Made by a program: the position numbers and the translations under genes. Positions 1 to 9,884 of a stretch of DNA of 64,000 nucleotides are shown in pieces. Origin of the DNA: Lentimicrobium sp. (lineage in GTDB: Bacteria; Bacteroidota; Bacteroidia; Bacteroidales; Lentimicrobiaceae); NCBI GenBank assembly GCA_019429275.1, contig JAHYJC010000022.1, forward strand, positions 1-64,000, in the 5' to 3' direction. How positions within the stretch are numbered: position 1 is the stretch's first letter; the number at the start of each line of letters is the position of its first letter. The notes beneath the pieces are model-generated. The model did no database searches and was not told the origin of the DNA. It saw nothing but the letters and a program-made list of their open reading frames with translations.

Positions 1-355
1 ATCATGTTCCCGTACCCCAAGTGTCATGTTTATCATTTGGGTGTCGCCTGGAAATATCGGTAATAATAGTTGTCCCATGACAGCTAAGATAAGTATTATT
101 ACTTTACGCGTATCATTGTATTATATATTGATAATCAGTTATAGGTATTGGAAGTCTGAAATTTAAAAAGTTAAATTTCCCTCTATTGCAGATATCAATG
201 AAACCGGGCTTTTTTACTAAATAACTTAAAAAGATAACAAGCAAAAAAAATGGCGTTCCCTATAAAAATAATTTTAGCAATAAGAGATAAAAACGAACAG
301 CCCGCTTCGCAGCAGGCTGTTTGTTTTTAGAAAAAATTATAATTCAGTTAAGTCG
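1..355. other. Gene-poor left edge, downstream of the giant T9SS gene
   Basis: No convincing gene was found here. The stretch is AT-rich and holds the terminator of the next minus-strand gene at 289-328. On the minus strand, roughly positions 109 to 1, a frame encodes a short hydrophobic, signal-peptide-like run, but its only ATG (78-76) lies inside that run, so a gene leaving the window to the left is possible but unproven. Confidence 0.4.
284..328 (-). terminator. Rho-independent terminator of the 2260-aa T9SS gene
   Basis: A 14-bp stem (289-302 with 315-328, one G-U wobble) closes a 12-base loop. Read on the minus strand it is followed by a run of five T. It sits about 30 bases past the stop codon of the minus-strand gene that ends at 356. 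Confidence 0.85.
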
Positions 356-3300
356 TTATCTGACAAAGACTTTGGCGACCATTGTTCCTTCAGAACTTAC
401 TAATCTTACAAGATAAATTCCTGCCGGAATGTTCAAAGGAACAGTATAACTATCTGAACCTGAAAGTCTCCTGTTGATTACCTGTTGACCCTGGAGGTTG
501 ATAAGTGTAAACTCATAAGTGCCTGCATTTAAGGCTTCAATCCTTAAATCGTTTCCTGAAGCATAAACTTTTATAGCTTTTGTATCAGGACTGTCAACTC
601 CGATTGAAATCAGATCGAGTACCAGCACACCCTCAAGTCCGCCATTCGGATTTCTGGTATCGGTATCAATCCAGATTCCGGAAGGAACATTGTAGACATT
701 TTCAATTGCTCCGTCATTCAGTCCTCTGACTTCAACGCGCTGCACGCCGGCGCTGTTCACATTGGGAACAATGCCACCCCATGCTCCGTCGTGCGCAGCA
801 ACTTCATTGATATAGAAGGGAGCGTAAGAAGTAACGGAAGCAAAATCTACTTCACAACTTTCGATATGAGTTCCATACAATGGGCGCCCGTTACCGTTAA
901 TATTATCATACAGGAAGACGATATCTTTCGGACTGTCACCGCTTATGCCTCTGATGGCCGTGCCATGAGTCGGATTGGCTTCGGTTCCGAACTGAAGCAC
1001 AGTTGCATAATCATCGGTGGTTAACCGATATGCTTCTGTTGTGCCTTCACTTCCGTTGTTCAGCATTATACGCATAAACAACTGATTACCAGGTGTGAAG
1101 CGCGCATTTCCTGTAGGCTCTGTGATGAACCACCCCGTAAATGATCCGGCAGCATCGGTTGTAAATACTCCGTGCTCGCCCGGATTGGCAAGTGAAGTAG
1201 CTGTTGTGCGGCTGAATGTGCCATCTGCTCCCACAAAAATGCAGTTACCGGCGCCGTTGTAATCGGCAGCATCAGTTTCAACCACAATTTTGTTGTAATA
1301 GCGGTAAGTGGCATTGGGCAAAAGGTTGGTCAGTGTTGCATAGTATGCGAATGGCACACGACTATTGTTTGTGCCATTAATACCTTCGATAAAGAGAGGC
1401 AGCGTTACAACTGATAATTCAGGTAGGCCGACAGGGGTGACTGCTCCATTGCATGTTACGGTTTTATCGGTTGCACCTCCTCCGGCATTTACAATGGTTT
1501 GGCCGTTGTAATCTCCTGCAGCGAGACCAGCCTTAAGCCTTACAGAAACGGTTTTAGGTTGTCCGGTTATTATTCCTGAAGCAAAAGGAAAGCTCAGGGA
1601 TGAAACAAATGTTGTTCCATCAGAAGATATCTCATAATCTGCTGGAGCTGTAACGGAGATATTTCCACTGCCTTCCAGGTTGGTTCCACTTAAGATATAG
1701 GTCTGAGCTGTGGAAGGGCCATTGCCTTCGGTGTAGGTAAATCCGTTCAATACAGCTGGGCTCACATTCAGCACCGGTGTTGTTCCTCCGATTAAATCGA
1801 TAACGAGAATGTCAACATCACCACCTAGAGGATTGCGGGTATCGGTGGTTCCCCAAACCCCGTCAGAAGAGGTATTGGTGGTGACAACGGCACCGGAAGT
1901 TCTGCTTCGCTCTTCAATGAGCATAATACCATTGGGGTTCACATTCGGAACAATTCCGCCCCATGATCCATCATTGCCCTGTACTTCTGTTGAATAGAAT
2001 GTTGCATAAGTGCCTGCCGCTGCAAAGTCAACACCAGTTGTTTCTATGCTGGTGCCATAAAGCGGACGGCCTGTTCCGGAAACATTGTCGTACAGAAATA
2101 CAAAGTTCTTAGGAGTAGCTGTTGAAATTGCACGTATTCCGGTGCCCTGAAGAACATCATTTTCAACACCGAAATTAATGACACCTGCTGAAGCAGTTGA
2201 AGTCAACATTGTTAAGACAGCAGTACCTTCATTTCCGTCATTCAGCCTGAGGCGCATGAAAACCTGATTTCCCGGTGTAAATCTGCTGTTTCCTGTGGCT
2301 TCAAGAATAAACCAGCCTGAGAATGAACCAGCGGCGTCGGTCAGAAATTCTCCATACTCACCCGGATTAGCAAGAGATGTGCTTGAGGTACGGGTAAAGG
2401 TTCCATCTGAGTTAACAAAAATCGGATTTCCTGCACCGTTTGTGGTAGGTGAATCAGTTCCGACAACTGCCTGATTGATATAACGGTAAGTGCTGTTAGG
2501 ACTGAGATTTGAAATGCTGAGCCAGAATGCATAAGGCAATCGTTGTGAGTTTGAAGCTATCCCCTGAATCCATTGGGGAATGATTTCGCTGGTGATTTCG
2601 GGTTGATTTACCGAAGTAACAGATCCATTGCAGGCTACTGTTTTATCTGTGGCACCACCACCGCTGTTTGAAATCAGTTCGCCGTTGTAATTTCCTACGG
2701 CAAGTCCGGCTTTAAGCCTTACAGAAACAGTTTTTGGCTGTCCGGTAATCACACCTGCGGCAAAAGGAAAGTTAAGGGATGCAAAAAAAGTCGTTCCATC
2801 AGAGGAAATTTCATAATTTGCAGGGGCTGTAACTACAATATTTCCAGTGCCTTCAAGGTTTGTTCCGCTTAACTGATAGGTTTGGGTTGCAGATGGGCCG
2901 GAACCTTCAATATAAGTAAAACCATTGAGGACTGAAGGATTAACGGTCAGCACAGGCGTTGTTCCACCGGTAAGGTCAATTACCAGAATGTTAACATCGC
3001 CGCCAACCGGGTTGCGGGTATCGGTTGTTCCCCAAACTCCGTCAGCCGAAGTATTGGTATTGACCACTGCTCCTGTGGTTCTGCTCCGTTCTTCAATAAG
3101 TTTTACCCCGTTGCTGTTTACATTGGGAATAATTCCGCCCCAGGACCCATCATTTCCCTGCACTTCTGTTGTATAAAAGGTTGCATAAGAGTTGAAAGAT
3201 GCATAGTCAAGACCAACTGTTTCGACGCTGCTTCCATAAAGCGGACGACCCGTTCCGGCAACGTTATCATAAAGAAAGACAAAGTTTTTTGGAGTTGCAG

Positions 3301-6300
3301 TAGAAATTCCACGGATACCGGTTCCCTGAAGAACATCGCTGGTAGTGCCAAAGTTAATGACACTTGCTGAATTGGTTGTTGTCAGTCGGGTAGCAACGGC
3401 AGTTCCACCATTTCCGTCATTCAGCATCAGGCGCATGAAAACCTGATTGCCTGGGGTAAATCTATTGTTTCCGGTAGCCTCGAACATAAACCATCCTGAA
3501 AATGAGCCGGTTGCATCTGTAATGAACTCACCATACCCACCTGCGGTGGACATTGAAGGAGAACTTGTACGAATGAAAGTACCGTCTGAATTTACTAATA
3601 TGGGATTACCTGCACCATTAGCCGTTGGTGTATCGGTTCCAATTACAGCCTGGTTGAAATACCTGTAAGTAGCATTGGGTGTGAGATTGGCAAGTTCAAG
3701 CCTGTAAGCAAAAGGAAGCCTTTTGTTGTTGGTTCCGTTTACACCCTGAATCCATTGAGGAACAGTTTCGGATGCTATCGCCGGCAAAGTTGCTGAAGTA
3801 ACCGATCCATTGCAGGTTACAGTTATATCGGTAGCTCCACCACCGGCATTAATGATGGTTTCTGCGTTGTAATCTCCGACAGAAAGGCCGGCTTTCAATC
3901 TTACAGAAACAGTTTTTGGTTGTCCGGTGATAACTCCGGCAGCAAATGGATAGCTCAGCGAGGCGGCAAAAGTGGTTCCGTCAGACGAAATCTCATAATT
4001 GGCCGGAGCTGTTACAATAATATTTCCTGAGCCAATCAGTCCTGTACCATTTAACTGGTAAGTCTGTATCTGGGATGGTCCAGCTCCTTCAACATAAGTG
4101 AAACCACTGAGTGTAGCCGGTGATACCGAAAGAACCGCATTTGCCATTACGGCAATTTCAAAATTATCCAACTGCCATGAGCGGTAGAAGTTTGGACTGT
4201 AGTGATATTTAAAAGCAATAAATACGGAAGGAGCCGAAATTGATGAAAGATTTACAGTGCCAGAAGGCGTCCAGGTTTGTTCGGCAGTCGGATATGCAAA
4301 AGACAACTCGGTCCAGGTGTAAGATGTTGGATCGCCAAGTCCGGGATAGTCCGTAGAGTAAAGAAGTTTGAAATAATTATCTTCATTATCGATGCCATAT
4401 CTCATCCAGCTGCTGAAATTGAAACCGACATTGGTATTTGCCACAAGGTCAATTCCGGGCAAAATAAGCCAGTCTTCTTCGAGTTCACCTGAATTAAATC
4501 CGTTCATCGAAGCATAACCCAGGGCCGAATTGTGAATCCAGGTTTTTGTATCGCCAGATACGCTGTATGGCAGGCAAAGTCCCAAGCCGGTGGTAAAATC
4601 TTCTGTATAGGGCAGCGTTGTGAAGGCAGCATTCTGAACCATACCGTTACAGGTAACATTGGTTGTAGTAGCAGCGCCGCCTGAATGGGAAATAAGTTCG
4701 TTATTGTAAGTTCCGGCAGGCAGTCCTGCTTTTAACCTCACCGAAACTGTGATGGGTTGACCGGTGATCACTCCCGAAGCAAAAGGCAGATTCAACTGAT
4801 TGACGAAAGTTGTTCCATCCAGTGAAATTTCATAATCTGCGGGTGCGTTTACAACTATGTTCCCCGAACTGAATAGATTCAGTGCACTTACAGTATATGT
4901 CTGTACTGCCGATGGGCCGGCTCCTGTTACGTAGTAAAATCCATTCAGGGTAGTTGGTGAAACAACAATGGCTGGATCGGTTCCAAGATTGAGGTCGATT
5001 ACCAGCACCTCTGTGGTGCCACCGGTCGGGTTTGCAGTATTTACAGTTCCCCAGACACCGTTTGGAGAAGTATCGGCGTTAACTATTGCCCCGGAAGTCA
5101 GCGATCTTTCCTCAACGCGCCTTACACCGTTGGCATTTATATTGGGAACGATGCCCCCCCAGGAGCCGTTGACTCCGGAAACATAATCTCTGTAAAATGG
5201 AGCATATGAGGTAATTGCAGAAAAATCAATTCCTGTGGTTTCAATGCTTGTGCCAAACAAAGGCCGGCCGGTACCATTGATATTGTCATAAAGGAAAACA
5301 AAGTTTTTTGGAGCAGCACTTGAAATAGCCCTGATGGCAGTGCCTTCAGTAACGGACGCTGTTTCACCAAAACTTATGGCTGTAGTAAAATCAACAGATG
5401 TAGGATAACTTACAGCAGTGGTTCCTTCAGCACCATTGTTCAATCTGATTCTGGCATATACCTGGTTGCCGGCATTAAAACGTGCATTTGTTGTAGTTTC
5501 ACTTATAAACCAACCGGAATATGAACCCGAAGCGTCGGTGGTAAACTCTCCATAACCCCCTGCCGTGGAAAGGCTCGGGCTTGAAGTACGTGTAAAAGTT
5601 CCGTCTGCATTGACATAAATCGGATTCCCTGCTCCACTGATTGTTGGGCCGTCTGCCGATGTAACCAACTGATTTATATAGCGATAGGTGGCATTTGGCA
5701 GCAGATTTGAAATGGTTGCCCTGAAAGCAAAAGGAACCCGGTTATTGGACGGTGCCGCAGCATTGATAAACTGCGGCAAAACAGCTGCGGTAATAGCTGG
5801 TGCCGGACTGATAGCAATGGAACTGCTGGTGGCCTGTGTCAATCCGGTTGAATTTGCATTCAGCGTATAACTACCCTGACTGCTGAATGTAATGTCATTG
5901 AAAGTTGCAATGCCTGCAACTGCGGCACGGGTAGCTGTTCCACCAAGAGTTCCTGACCCTGATGCGATTGTCAAAGTAATATTGCCTGTAAATCCAGGGT
6001 CCACAAGTGCATCCGCACGCCGGGCTTCAACTGTAAATGTTGTTATGGGCTGGCCAACGGTTCCTGTAGCAGGAAAATTGACAAAGGCAAGTTGAGTTGC
6101 CGGATTTGAAACCACATAGCTCTGCTCTGGCGAAGTGGTTGTAGCTGCTCCGTTGTCGGTGGCTGTAATGGCATAATAAACGGTGGTGCCGTCAGGCTGT
6201 GCCGGAATGTTACTTGCTGTGGTGTATGTATTGCCACTTGCAAGAGGCATATTGATTGTATTGGGAAGGTTTCCGCTTGTGGTTCCCCATTTGAGTACCA

Positions 6301-7138
6301 CCGAGGTTATGGTTCCATCGCTGTCGGTGACATCGGCCGATACAGAAACCGTTGTAGAAGGAGTGATGCCTGAGGCGGGGGTTTGGACGATATTGGAAAT
6401 GATTGGGGGAATGTTGCCACCAGCTGCAGTTGCCGCATCAGCCCAAGTGGATGCAACCCTGATTCCATCAACTATAACACGCTCAGAAGCATTATATTGC
6501 CGGAGAGCTATAGAACCAACGTTACTGAAACTTGCTGTTTCGGTAAATGTAGCATCTGCTGTTGCGGGTTCTGATGATGGAAAACTATTAAAAACATATA
6601 AGCTGGAGATCTTTGTTGCAATATCAAGTTTAATAACTATAAGAACAGGAACATCTGGACTGATAGAAATGTAGGATGTCGGAGTACTACTTCCAATACC
6701 AACCCCATTTCCAGCCGCATTTACCCAAACCCTGGTGAAAAAAGTTGTTCCAATTGTGGTTTGGCCAAAATGAAGAAAGTACCCTGCTGAATTTGTACTT
6801 TGGGTTTGAATAATGAAGGCCGCATAAACAACCCCTGAAGTTTGTTGCGGAAATGTTTTATGCACATCCTCTCCATTATTATCAAGGTTGGCAGCACCTC
6901 CGATTCCGGATCCCAAATAACCGGCAAAGGATAGGCCATTGGTAACATCAATTGCTTGAGTACCCGCTCCGCTATGAGCGTTCCAGCCATTATCAGTAAG
7001 TAGCGCGCCTATGGAATAATCAAAATTTTCAACCATCAGTGATTGAGAAAATCCCTGAAATCCTGTTAAAGAAAGGATTGCGACCAATAGAGGAAATATA
7101 TTGCTCCGACCTTTGAGTTTTTGAAAATACTTTTTCAT
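356..7138 (-). CDS. Giant modular T9SS-secreted surface protein
   Basis: This 2260-residue secreted protein has a signal peptide (about 1-31) and a C-terminal T9SS type A sorting domain (about 2183-2260; GIYLVRL core, ending KVFVR). By eye the order is: an anchor-type N-terminal region (32-240), Ig-like segments (245-450), then two alternating modules. Module A (about 270 aa) starts near residues 450, 1117, 1511 and 1903. Module B (about 115 aa, with GFTYVEGAGPS-like and VSVRLKAGL cores) starts near 718, 998, 1393 and 1783. A choice-of-anchor-J or cleaved-adhesin-like segment (about 833-997) separates B1 from B2. The final three B-A pairs are near-identical in layout, with a DNA period of about 1.18 kb. 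No catalytic motif was recognised, so a surface adhesin or structural role is an inference. The upstream minus-strand gene shares the same modules. Confidence 0.9.
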   Translation of the reverse strand: MKKYFQKLKGRSNIFPLLVAILSLTGFQGFSQSLMVENFDYSIGALLTDNGWNAHSGAGTQAIDVTNGLSFAGYLGSGIGGAANLDNNGEDVHKTFPQQTSGVVYAAFIIQTQSTNSAGYFLHFGQTTIGTTFFTRVWVNAAGNGVGIGSSTPTSYISISPDVPVLIVIKLDIATKISSLYVFNSFPSSEPATADATFTETASFSNVGSIALRQYNASERVIVDGIRVASTWADAATAAGGNIPPIISNIVQTPASGITPSTTVSVSADVTDSDGTITSVVLKWGTTSGNLPNTINMPLASGNTYTTASNIPAQPDGTTVYYAITATDNGAATTTSPEQSYVVSNPATQLAFVNFPATGTVGQPITTFTVEARRADALVDPGFTGNITLTIASGSGTLGGTATRAAVAGIATFNDITFSSQGSYTLNANSTGLTQATSSSIAISPAPAITAAVLPQFINAAAPSNNRVPFAFRATISNLLPNATYRYINQLVTSADGPTISGAGNPIYVNADGTFTRTSSPSLSTAGGYGEFTTDASGSYSGWFISETTTNARFNAGNQVYARIRLNNGAEGTTAVSYPTSVDFTTAISFGETASVTEGTAIRAISSAAPKNFVFLYDNINGTGRPLFGTSIETTGIDFSAITSYAPFYRDYVSGVNGSWGGIVPNINANGVRRVEERSLTSGAIVNADTSPNGVWGTVNTANPTGGTTEVLVIDLNLGTDPAIVVSPTTLNGFYYVTGAGPSAVQTYTVSALNLFSSGNIVVNAPADYEISLDGTTFVNQLNLPFASGVITGQPITVSVRLKAGLPAGTYNNELISHSGGAATTTNVTCNGMVQNAAFTTLPYTEDFTTGLGLCLPYSVSGDTKTWIHNSALGYASMNGFNSGELEEDWLILPGIDLVANTNVGFNFSSWMRYGIDNEDNYFKLLYSTDYPGLGDPTSYTWTELSFAYPTAEQTWTPSGTVNLSSISAPSVFIAFKYHYSPNFYRSWQLDNFEIAVMANAVLSVSPATLSGFTYVEGAGPSQIQTYQLNGTGLIGSGNIIVTAPANYEISSDGTTFAASLSYPFAAGVITGQPKTVSVRLKAGLSVGDYNAETIINAGGGATDITVTCNGSVTSATLPAIASETVPQWIQGVNGTNNKRLPFAYRLELANLTPNATYRYFNQAVIGTDTPTANGAGNPILVNSDGTFIRTSSPSMSTAGGYGEFITDATGSFSGWFMFEATGNNRFTPGNQVFMRLMLNDGNGGTAVATRLTTTNSASVINFGTTSDVLQGTGIRGISTATPKNFVFLYDNVAGTGRPLYGSSVETVGLDYASFNSYATFYTTEVQGNDGSWGGIIPNVNSNGVKLIEERSRTTGAVVNTNTSADGVWGTTDTRNPVGGDVNILVIDLTGGTTPVLTVNPSVLNGFTYIEGSGPSATQTYQLSGTNLEGTGNIVVTAPANYEISSDGTTFFASLNFPFAAGVITGQPKTVSVRLKAGLAVGNYNGELISNSGGGATDKTVACNGSVTSVNQPEITSEIIPQWIQGIASNSQRLPYAFWLSISNLSPNSTYRYINQAVVGTDSPTTNGAGNPIFVNSDGTFTRTSSTSLANPGEYGEFLTDAAGSFSGWFILEATGNSRFTPGNQVFMRLRLNDGNEGTAVLTMLTSTASAGVINFGVENDVLQGTGIRAISTATPKNFVFLYDNVSGTGRPLYGTSIETTGVDFAAAGTYATFYSTEVQGNDGSWGGIVPNVNPNGIMLIEERSRTSGAVVTTNTSSDGVWGTTDTRNPLGGDVDILVIDLIGGTTPVLNVSPAVLNGFTYTEGNGPSTAQTYILSGTNLEGSGNISVTAPADYEISSDGTTFVSSLSFPFASGIITGQPKTVSVRLKAGLAAGDYNGQTIVNAGGGATDKTVTCNGAVTPVGLPELSVVTLPLFIEGINGTNNSRVPFAYYATLTNLLPNATYRYYNKIVVETDAADYNGAGNCIFVGADGTFSRTTATSLANPGEHGVFTTDAAGSFTGWFITEPTGNARFTPGNQLFMRIMLNNGSEGTTEAYRLTTDDYATVLQFGTEANPTHGTAIRGISGDSPKDIVFLYDNINGNGRPLYGTHIESCEVDFASVTSYAPFYINEVAAHDGAWGGIVPNVNSAGVQRVEVRGLNDGAIENVYNVPSGIWIDTDTRNPNGGLEGVLVLDLISIGVDSPDTKAIKVYASGNDLRIEALNAGTYEFTLINLQGQQVINRRLSGSDSYTVPLNIPAGIYLVRLVSSEGTMVAKVFVR
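600..4145 (-). repeat. Three tandem ~1.18-kb repeats inside the giant T9SS gene
   Basis: Three consecutive B-A units (about 2960-4145, 1790-2960 and 600-1790) recur with a period of about 1180 bp. The same DNA phrase, encoding the VSVRLKAGL core and its flank, is seen near 1540, 2720 and 3900. A fourth, more divergent B copy is near 4740. The repeats are imperfect at DNA level, so they are probably not very recent. Confidence 0.75.
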
Positions 7139-7220
7139 TTGTTATTTTATTTGTCAATGAATAATTCAGAAAATTTTTTAATGAAATATTTTTTGGTGGA
7201 ATAACAATTTTCACCTATTG

Positions 7221-7273
7221 AAAAATCCGTAACTCCTGTTGCTATTTGAAATAACAATAAGAGTTACGGATTA
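7221..7273 (-). terminator. Rho-independent terminator of the 699-aa T9SS gene
   Basis: A perfect 12-bp stem (7224-7235 with 7261-7272) extends inward through an imperfect AT-rich helix. On the minus strand a T run follows. It separates the two T9SS genes into different transcripts. Confidence 0.85.
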
Positions 7274-7297
7274 TCAGAAATGCTTTTTATCGAAAGC

Positions 7298-9397
7298 CTA
7301 CTTCACCATCACCTTACTGCTAACCATGCCTTTGTTGCTTAAAATGCGGACAATGTAAACTCCGGCAGGAGCATCGAGTGTGTAATTGGCAAAGGTTCCG
7401 TTAAGGGCAAACTCAGCAACCTGCTGCCCGAAAAGATTTACAACCTGGACAGTTCCTTTGATTTGCTGATTGAGTTCTATGCTCAGGTTTTTGCCATAGG
7501 TAAATATTTTTCCCATTTCGCTTTCAGGCGAACCAATTCCGAGGGTGGTATTGATAACCAAAACGGTTTCGGTTCCTCCAGAAGGATTTTTGGTATCAAC
7601 CCCTGACCATACTCCATTATCTGAAGTGTGATTGCTTACGATGGCACCGGTGGCAAGGCTGCGCTCTTCAACCCTTTTTACTCCATTGGCATTGTTGTTT
7701 GGCACAATACCGCCCCATGAACCTTCTGAGCCGGCTACAGTGGAGGCGTAAAATTCAGCATAGGTTCCGGCAATAAATTCAATGCCGCAGGCTTCAACCT
7801 GGGTAGCATAAAGCGGACGATCGGTTCCGGCTGTGTTGTCGTACAACAAAGCAAAGTTCTTTTGAGCGAAATTACTGATGCCTCGAATGGCAGTCCCGGT
7901 TGTGTCGGCTGAATTTGTATAAAAACCAAGAACTTTAACACTTTCTGAAGTAGTAAGCCGGGTTGCTTCAGTTGATCCGCCAGCTCCGTCATTGAGCATA
8001 ATGCGCATAAAAATTTCGTTGCCTGGTTTAAATCTTGCATTACCAGTTGGCTCTGTAATAAACCATCCGGCATAAGATCCGGCCGCATCGGAGGTAAATT
8101 CACCATACTGACCCGGAGTAGTCATTGATGTGCTGGTAGTACGTGTAAAAGTGCCTGTAGAAGGATTTACAAAAATACAGTTTCCTGCACCGTTGTAGTC
8201 AGGTCCATCTGAACTGGCTACGGCTTTGTTGTAATATTTATAGGTAGATGAAGGTAATAAATCGGAAAGGGTGGCATGGAATGCAAATGGAACCCTGTTT
8301 TGATTGGAAGGGGTTGCACCTTCAATAAACCTGGGCAGGATAACAGAAGAAATTGTGGCTTCAACACCTGAGGTGACAGAGCCACTTAATGGTACATGTA
8401 ATTCAGGGGCGCCTCCTCCGGTAACAACCATATTGCCTGAATAAGTGCCTGCCGACAGACCGGCTTTCAGACGAATGCGGACCGGAACATTACCGTTGCC
8501 GGGAAAACTTCCGTTTTCGTAAACCACTGAACCTGGATCAATGAAAAAATCGGTACCATTCGTCGACCATTCAAAATCAGCGGGTGTGTCAAAGGTTACC
8601 GTTCCGCTTGCCGGAGTAAGGTTAAATGCATTTAAAGTAGTAATTTGTACTTCTGACGGGCCATTTCCAACAGTATAGGTAAATCCTGTAAGATTGTTGG
8701 GTGATGCTGTAATCATAGGTGAGCTTCCGATTCCGGCAATGGTTACATTGTCATAGCGCAGGGTTCCACTGGTACCGTAAGTGGAAGTTGAAGTTGCTGC
8801 ACCATAGTTTGATCCATCAACAAATTCAGTAACAATTCTTACACCAAAAGCCGCATTTCCTGCAACTCCGGCAATTCCTGAGAAATCTGCACCTCTCTGG
8901 TACCAGGTATCACCGGCATCAGCAATGAACCGCCCGTTATCGAATCCTTTGTCAATACCACCAACAGTATTTACAGCATTAGAAGCATTGGCTTCAAAGT
9001 TTTGCCAATCGGTTCCGGTGAGCGTATACTGAACTCTGAGACGGTTGGCAGAGGTATTGCTGTGACGCCCGTCCCAGTTAAGTGAAATGGCGCTGAATCC
9101 TGAAGTTGAAGTCAGAAATTCAACACCGGCAGTACCTGATCCTGTTCCCTGAGCCGGATAAGTACTAGAATTCCAGGCGCGGCCACCAGTACCTGTCCCG
9201 GTGTATCCTGTCGCAAATGTGGCAGTAGTTCCACCAACAAGCGCAGCAGTTCCCGATCCGGTGCTGGGCGTGATTACGTCTCCTTCAAAAGTCCATTGTG
9301 CTATGGTAACCTGAGCAGAAACAGTGCTCCCTAAGAGCCAGATTTCGGCCAAAAGTAAAAATGAAACCATAAATGTTTTTGCGTAGTTTTTCTTCAT
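7298..9397 (-). CDS. T9SS-secreted protein with one A/B module pair
   Basis: This 699-residue exported protein has a signal peptide (about 1-28, cleaving near VSAQ), an N-terminal beta-rich region (30-230), one B module (about 232-340, GFTYTVGNGPS), one A module (about 345-617, with TPGQYGEF, GWFITEPTGNARF and GSWGGIVPN) and a T9SS type A C-terminal domain (about 625-699, ending SSKVMVK). It is a short relative of the 2260-aa protein downstream on the same strand, and the two probably arose by duplication and module gain. No enzyme motif was recognised. Surface attachment or release by T9SS is the known fate of such C-terminal domains; the substrate or partner is unknown. Confidence 0.9.
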   Translation of the reverse strand: MKKNYAKTFMVSFLLLAEIWLLGSTVSAQVTIAQWTFEGDVITPSTGSGTAALVGGTTATFATGYTGTGTGGRAWNSSTYPAQGTGSGTAGVEFLTSTSGFSAISLNWDGRHSNTSANRLRVQYTLTGTDWQNFEANASNAVNTVGGIDKGFDNGRFIADAGDTWYQRGADFSGIAGVAGNAAFGVRIVTEFVDGSNYGAATSTSTYGTSGTLRYDNVTIAGIGSSPMITASPNNLTGFTYTVGNGPSEVQITTLNAFNLTPASGTVTFDTPADFEWSTNGTDFFIDPGSVVYENGSFPGNGNVPVRIRLKAGLSAGTYSGNMVVTGGGAPELHVPLSGSVTSGVEATISSVILPRFIEGATPSNQNRVPFAFHATLSDLLPSSTYKYYNKAVASSDGPDYNGAGNCIFVNPSTGTFTRTTSTSMTTPGQYGEFTSDAAGSYAGWFITEPTGNARFKPGNEIFMRIMLNDGAGGSTEATRLTTSESVKVLGFYTNSADTTGTAIRGISNFAQKNFALLYDNTAGTDRPLYATQVEACGIEFIAGTYAEFYASTVAGSEGSWGGIVPNNNANGVKRVEERSLATGAIVSNHTSDNGVWSGVDTKNPSGGTETVLVINTTLGIGSPESEMGKIFTYGKNLSIELNQQIKGTVQVVNLFGQQVAEFALNGTFANYTLDAPAGVYIVRILSNKGMVSSKVMVK

Positions 9398-9884
9398 ATT
9401 AAAAGTGGATTAGTTGTTTGTTAATTGGAAATATCTTGCTAAGAGTGAACTTAAAGGTAAGGTGTCAAATAAATTATTTATTTACAAAAATAAGTCATTT
9501 TTATATTGGCTTTCTCATTAAATCTTAAACAATTTGACGAAAAGTTCTTAACAGATTATTTGAATTACTTCTATACTGTAAATCAATTACATAGCGAAAT
9601 ATTAGAATTTTCATAATCATTTCACATGAATGACATAACTTCAAAAATAATTCAAAAATTCAAGTTACAAAAACACTATTTAAACTGTACAGACTTATAT
9701 AAATTACAACATTTTATTAACTTAAAACATAACAAAAAATATTTAAATAAATGAAAAACAAGTTATTAAAATAATATATAACTCTACAATATAAAATTGG
9801 TCTGGTTTCATGTAAAACATTTTTTGTTTTATTCCTATGTATTTTGTGTTAGTTTTGAAAAGCTATTCATCAAAGTATCAAACC
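9398..9884. promoter_or_regulatory. AT-rich divergent promoter region
   Basis: These 487 bases between the minus-strand T9SS gene and the plus-strand phosphate operon are very AT-rich and contain no ORF I would defend. Near-consensus -7 elements are visible: on the minus strand TACCTTTA at 9459-9452, and on the plus strand a TATTTTG-like element about 45 bases before the DUF47 start. No clear Pho-box-like direct repeat was seen. Confidence 0.45.

Noticed and set aside
1430-5000. CRISPR-like array
   Set aside because: The repeated phrases are spaced about 1.18 kb apart and belong to protein modules; there are no short direct repeats with regular spacers.
6183-6674. A 163-codon plus-strand open frame inside the giant T9SS gene
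   Set aside because: It lies fully inside a well-supported minus-strand gene with repeated domains and has no family features. It is a shadow frame.
9398-9884. Small RNA or tRNA in the AT-rich intergenic region
   Set aside because: No cloverleaf, GTTCRA-type T-loop or strong hairpin was found; the region looks like a divergent promoter.
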